From Clostridia bacterium (lineage in GTDB: Bacteria > Bacillota_A > Clostridia > Oscillospirales > CAG-272): 6,743 nucleotides of DNA. The stretch is from the NCBI GenBank assembly GCA_017935805.1, contig JAGBGV010000208.1, forward strand, positions 1-6,743. The letters run 5' to 3'. A program made the translations under genes and the position numbers. Below are positions 5,401 to 6,743 of the stretch, one piece after another. The notes below the pieces were generated by a model. It made no database searches and was not told where the DNA came from. It saw only the letters and a list, made by a program, of their open reading frames with translations. Every line of letters begins with the position of its first letter. Position 1 is the stretch's first letter.

Positions 5401-5520
5401 ACCGTTTCGTTAACCACACCCATTTTATTTCTGCCGCTTCACATTGCCGTCCCGACTAACCGCCGTCTAACAACCTCGACCTTCACTTTACCTCTCTTTC
5501 TCTGATTTTCAATTTTTCAT
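5401..5520. other. G-poor, pyrimidine-rich non-coding tract upstream of uvrB
   Basis: Of these 120 bases only 11 are G while 42 are C and 44 are T, so 72% are pyrimidine on the plus strand. No convincing coding frame, strong hairpin or promoter was found in it before the uvrB promoter at 5527. Its function is unknown. Confidence 0.5.
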
Positions 5521-5526
5521 TTCATC

Positions 5527-5555
5527 TTGTATCTTCATAATGATTGTGGTAAAAT
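5527..5555 (+). promoter_or_regulatory. Probable uvrB promoter with extended -10
   Basis: A TAAAAT -10 (5550-5555) has TG at 5547-5548, making an extended -10. A weak -35 TTGTAT (5527-5532) lies 17 bases upstream. The predicted start falls near 5562, about 25 bases before the start codon. No Gram-positive SOS (GAAC-N4-GTTC) box was found around it. Confidence 0.6.
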
Positions 5556-5587
5556 ATATAAAACGGAGTTTTGTGAAAGGAGAGCTT

Positions 5588-6743
5588 ATGAAGAACAATC
5601 TGTTCAAGCTGCATTCGCCATTTGAGCCTACGGGAGATCAACCTGAGGCTATTGCGCGGCTGACCGACGGTCTCAGATCGGGAATGAAATACCAGACCTT
5701 GCTTGGCGTTACCGGCTCGGGCAAGACCTTTACCATGGCCAACGTCATTGCAAACCTCAACCGTCCAACCATTATCCTCTCCCACAACAAGACCCTCGCT
5801 GCACAGCTTTGTACGGAGTTCCGCGAGTTCTTCCCGGAGAATGCGGTGGAGTATTTCGTCTCATACTATGACTACTACCAGCCCGAGGCATATGTTCCCG
5901 GCAAGGATATGTATATCGAAAAGGATGCGCTGATCAACGACGAGATCGACAAGCTTCGTCACAGCGCCACATCTGCCTTGTTCGAGCGTCGGGATGTTAT
6001 TATCGTTGCCAGTGTGTCCTGCATTTACAGCTTGGGTCCCCCGGAGGAGTACAGCGGACAGATCGTCGGACTGCGCCCGGGACTTGAGATATCCATGCGG
6101 GATCTTATGGCGCGGCTTGTGTCTATAAGCTACGAGCGCAATGATTTGAATTTCGTTCGCGACAAGTTCAGAGTTCGCGGCGATACCATTGAGATATACC
6201 CTGCAGGCTACACGGAACGAGCTATTCGCGTTGAGTTTTTTGGCGACGAGATCGACCGTGTGTCGGAGATCAATCCTCTTACGGGGCAGGTCATCGAATA
6301 TGTGAACTATGCGGCGATATACCCTGCGACTCACTACGTTATGGATCCCGAGAAGAAGGAAAAAGCCTTCCGTGATATTGAAGAAGAGCTTGAGGAGCGT
6401 GTGGCGTGGTTTCGCTCACAGGACAAGCTTCTTGAGGCGCAGCGCCTTGAGGAGAGGACCCGCTACGACATGGAGATGCTTCGGGAGGTAGGCTTCTGCT
6501 CCGGTGTGGAGAACTACTCCAGAGTATTCGCAGGACGTGAGCCAGGTGCAACACCTTACTGTCTTCTTGACTATTTCCCCGAAGACTACATCATGTTCAT
6601 TGACGAGAGCCATGTTACGATCCCTCAGGTTCGCGGCATGAGCGGCGGTGACCGTGCGAGAAAGCAGAATCTTGTGGATTACGGCTTCCGACTCCCCTCG
6701 GCTTACGATAACAGGCCGCTGAACTTCAGTGAATTTGAGTCAA
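5588..6743 (+). CDS. uvrB: Excinuclease ABC subunit B (UvrB), N-terminal part, runs off the window
   Basis: 385 codons are present of an expected 650-690. UvrB is the helicase-like, damage-verifying subunit of nucleotide excision repair: UvrA loads it on damaged DNA and UvrC then cuts. Visible in order: Walker A GVTGSGKT (40-47); the DNA-clamping beta-hairpin region with [16 protein letters not shown] (89-104); the conserved [29 protein letters not shown] (141-150), the usual ASVSx[23 protein letters not shown] (281-298); GVENYSR (306-312); Walker B DESH (339-342); and [13 protein letters not shown] (366-378). No frameshift is seen. The ATG at 5588 follows AAAGGAG with a five-base gap. The missing part would carry helicase motifs IV-VI and the UvrC-binding UVR domain. 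uvrA often follows in Firmicutes but lies beyond the window. Confidence 0.98.
   Translation, partial: MKNNLFKLHSPFEPTGDQPEAIARLTDGLRSGMKYQTLLGVTGSGKTFTMANVIANLNRPTIILSHNKTLAAQLCTEFREFFPENAVEYFVSYYDYYQPEAYVPGKDMYIEKDALINDEIDKLRHSATSALFERRDVIIVASVSCIYSLGPPEEYSGQIVGLRPGLEISMRDLMARLVSISYERNDLNFVRDKFRVRGDTIEIYPAGYTERAIRVEFFGDEIDRVSEINPLTGQVIEYVNYAAIYPATHYVMDPEKKEKAFRDIEEELEERVAWFRSQDKLLEAQRLEERTRYDMEMLREVGFCSGVENYSRVFAGREPGATPYCLLDYFPEDYIMFIDESHVTIPQVRGMSGGDRARKQNLVDYGFRLPSAYDNRPLNFSEFES

Noticed and set aside
5861..6334. 157-codon minus-strand frame inside uvrB
   Set aside because: It is a shadow of the clear UvrB coding frame on the other strand.

Overview
The window looks like part of a metagenome-type contig from a Clostridia/Firmicutes bacterium, most like a gut Ruminococcus-type organism. 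This is inferred from protein resemblance (UvrB, MarR, GtrA and GH127 all have a clostridial flavour), strong AGGAG-type ribosome binding sites, extended -10 promoters, and a base composition near 50% GC over most of the window. No tRNA, rRNA, CRISPR array, transposase or integrase was seen.

Layout. Bases 1 to about 275 are foreign in composition (80 of 270 bases G+C, about 30%) and encode, on the minus strand, an internal piece of a GH36-type alpha-galactosidase-like protein. At about 270-290 this joins head-to-head to the C-terminal part of a GH127 (DUF1680, beta-L-arabinofuranosidase-type) glycosidase on the plus strand, in DNA of about 53% GC. Both genes lose their N-terminal parts at the same point, so this is a chimeric or rearranged junction, and an assembly artefact is the simplest explanation. 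Two hairpin terminators follow (733-761 and 779-814).

Bases 824-3045 hold a minus-strand operon: a MarR-family regulator followed by an AMP-forming acyl-CoA ligase, driven by a near-consensus promoter (3093-3121) with palindromes on both sides that could be operators. Divergent from it is a small GtrA-type membrane protein (3285-3695) with its own extended -10 promoter. A bidirectional hairpin terminator (3739-3776) separates it from a convergent SLC13/ArsB-type ion transporter (3790-4974, minus), whose promoter (5032-5060, minus) is also near consensus.

Between the transporter promoter and the uvrB promoter lie about 470 bases without a convincing gene. This stretch is not featureless. Bases 5120-5372 contain a chain of nested and perfect inverted repeats that could form a structured RNA or a small palindromic element, followed by a strikingly G-poor, pyrimidine-rich tract (5401-5520). 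uvrB begins at 5588 and runs off the right edge. The intergenic structured region is the best candidate here for something undescribed. The coding genes are ordinary.

How the genes relate: the MarR regulator probably controls itself and the ligase (fatty-acid or other carboxylate activation). GtrA, the transporter and uvrB each appear to be separate transcription units with no evident shared pathway.
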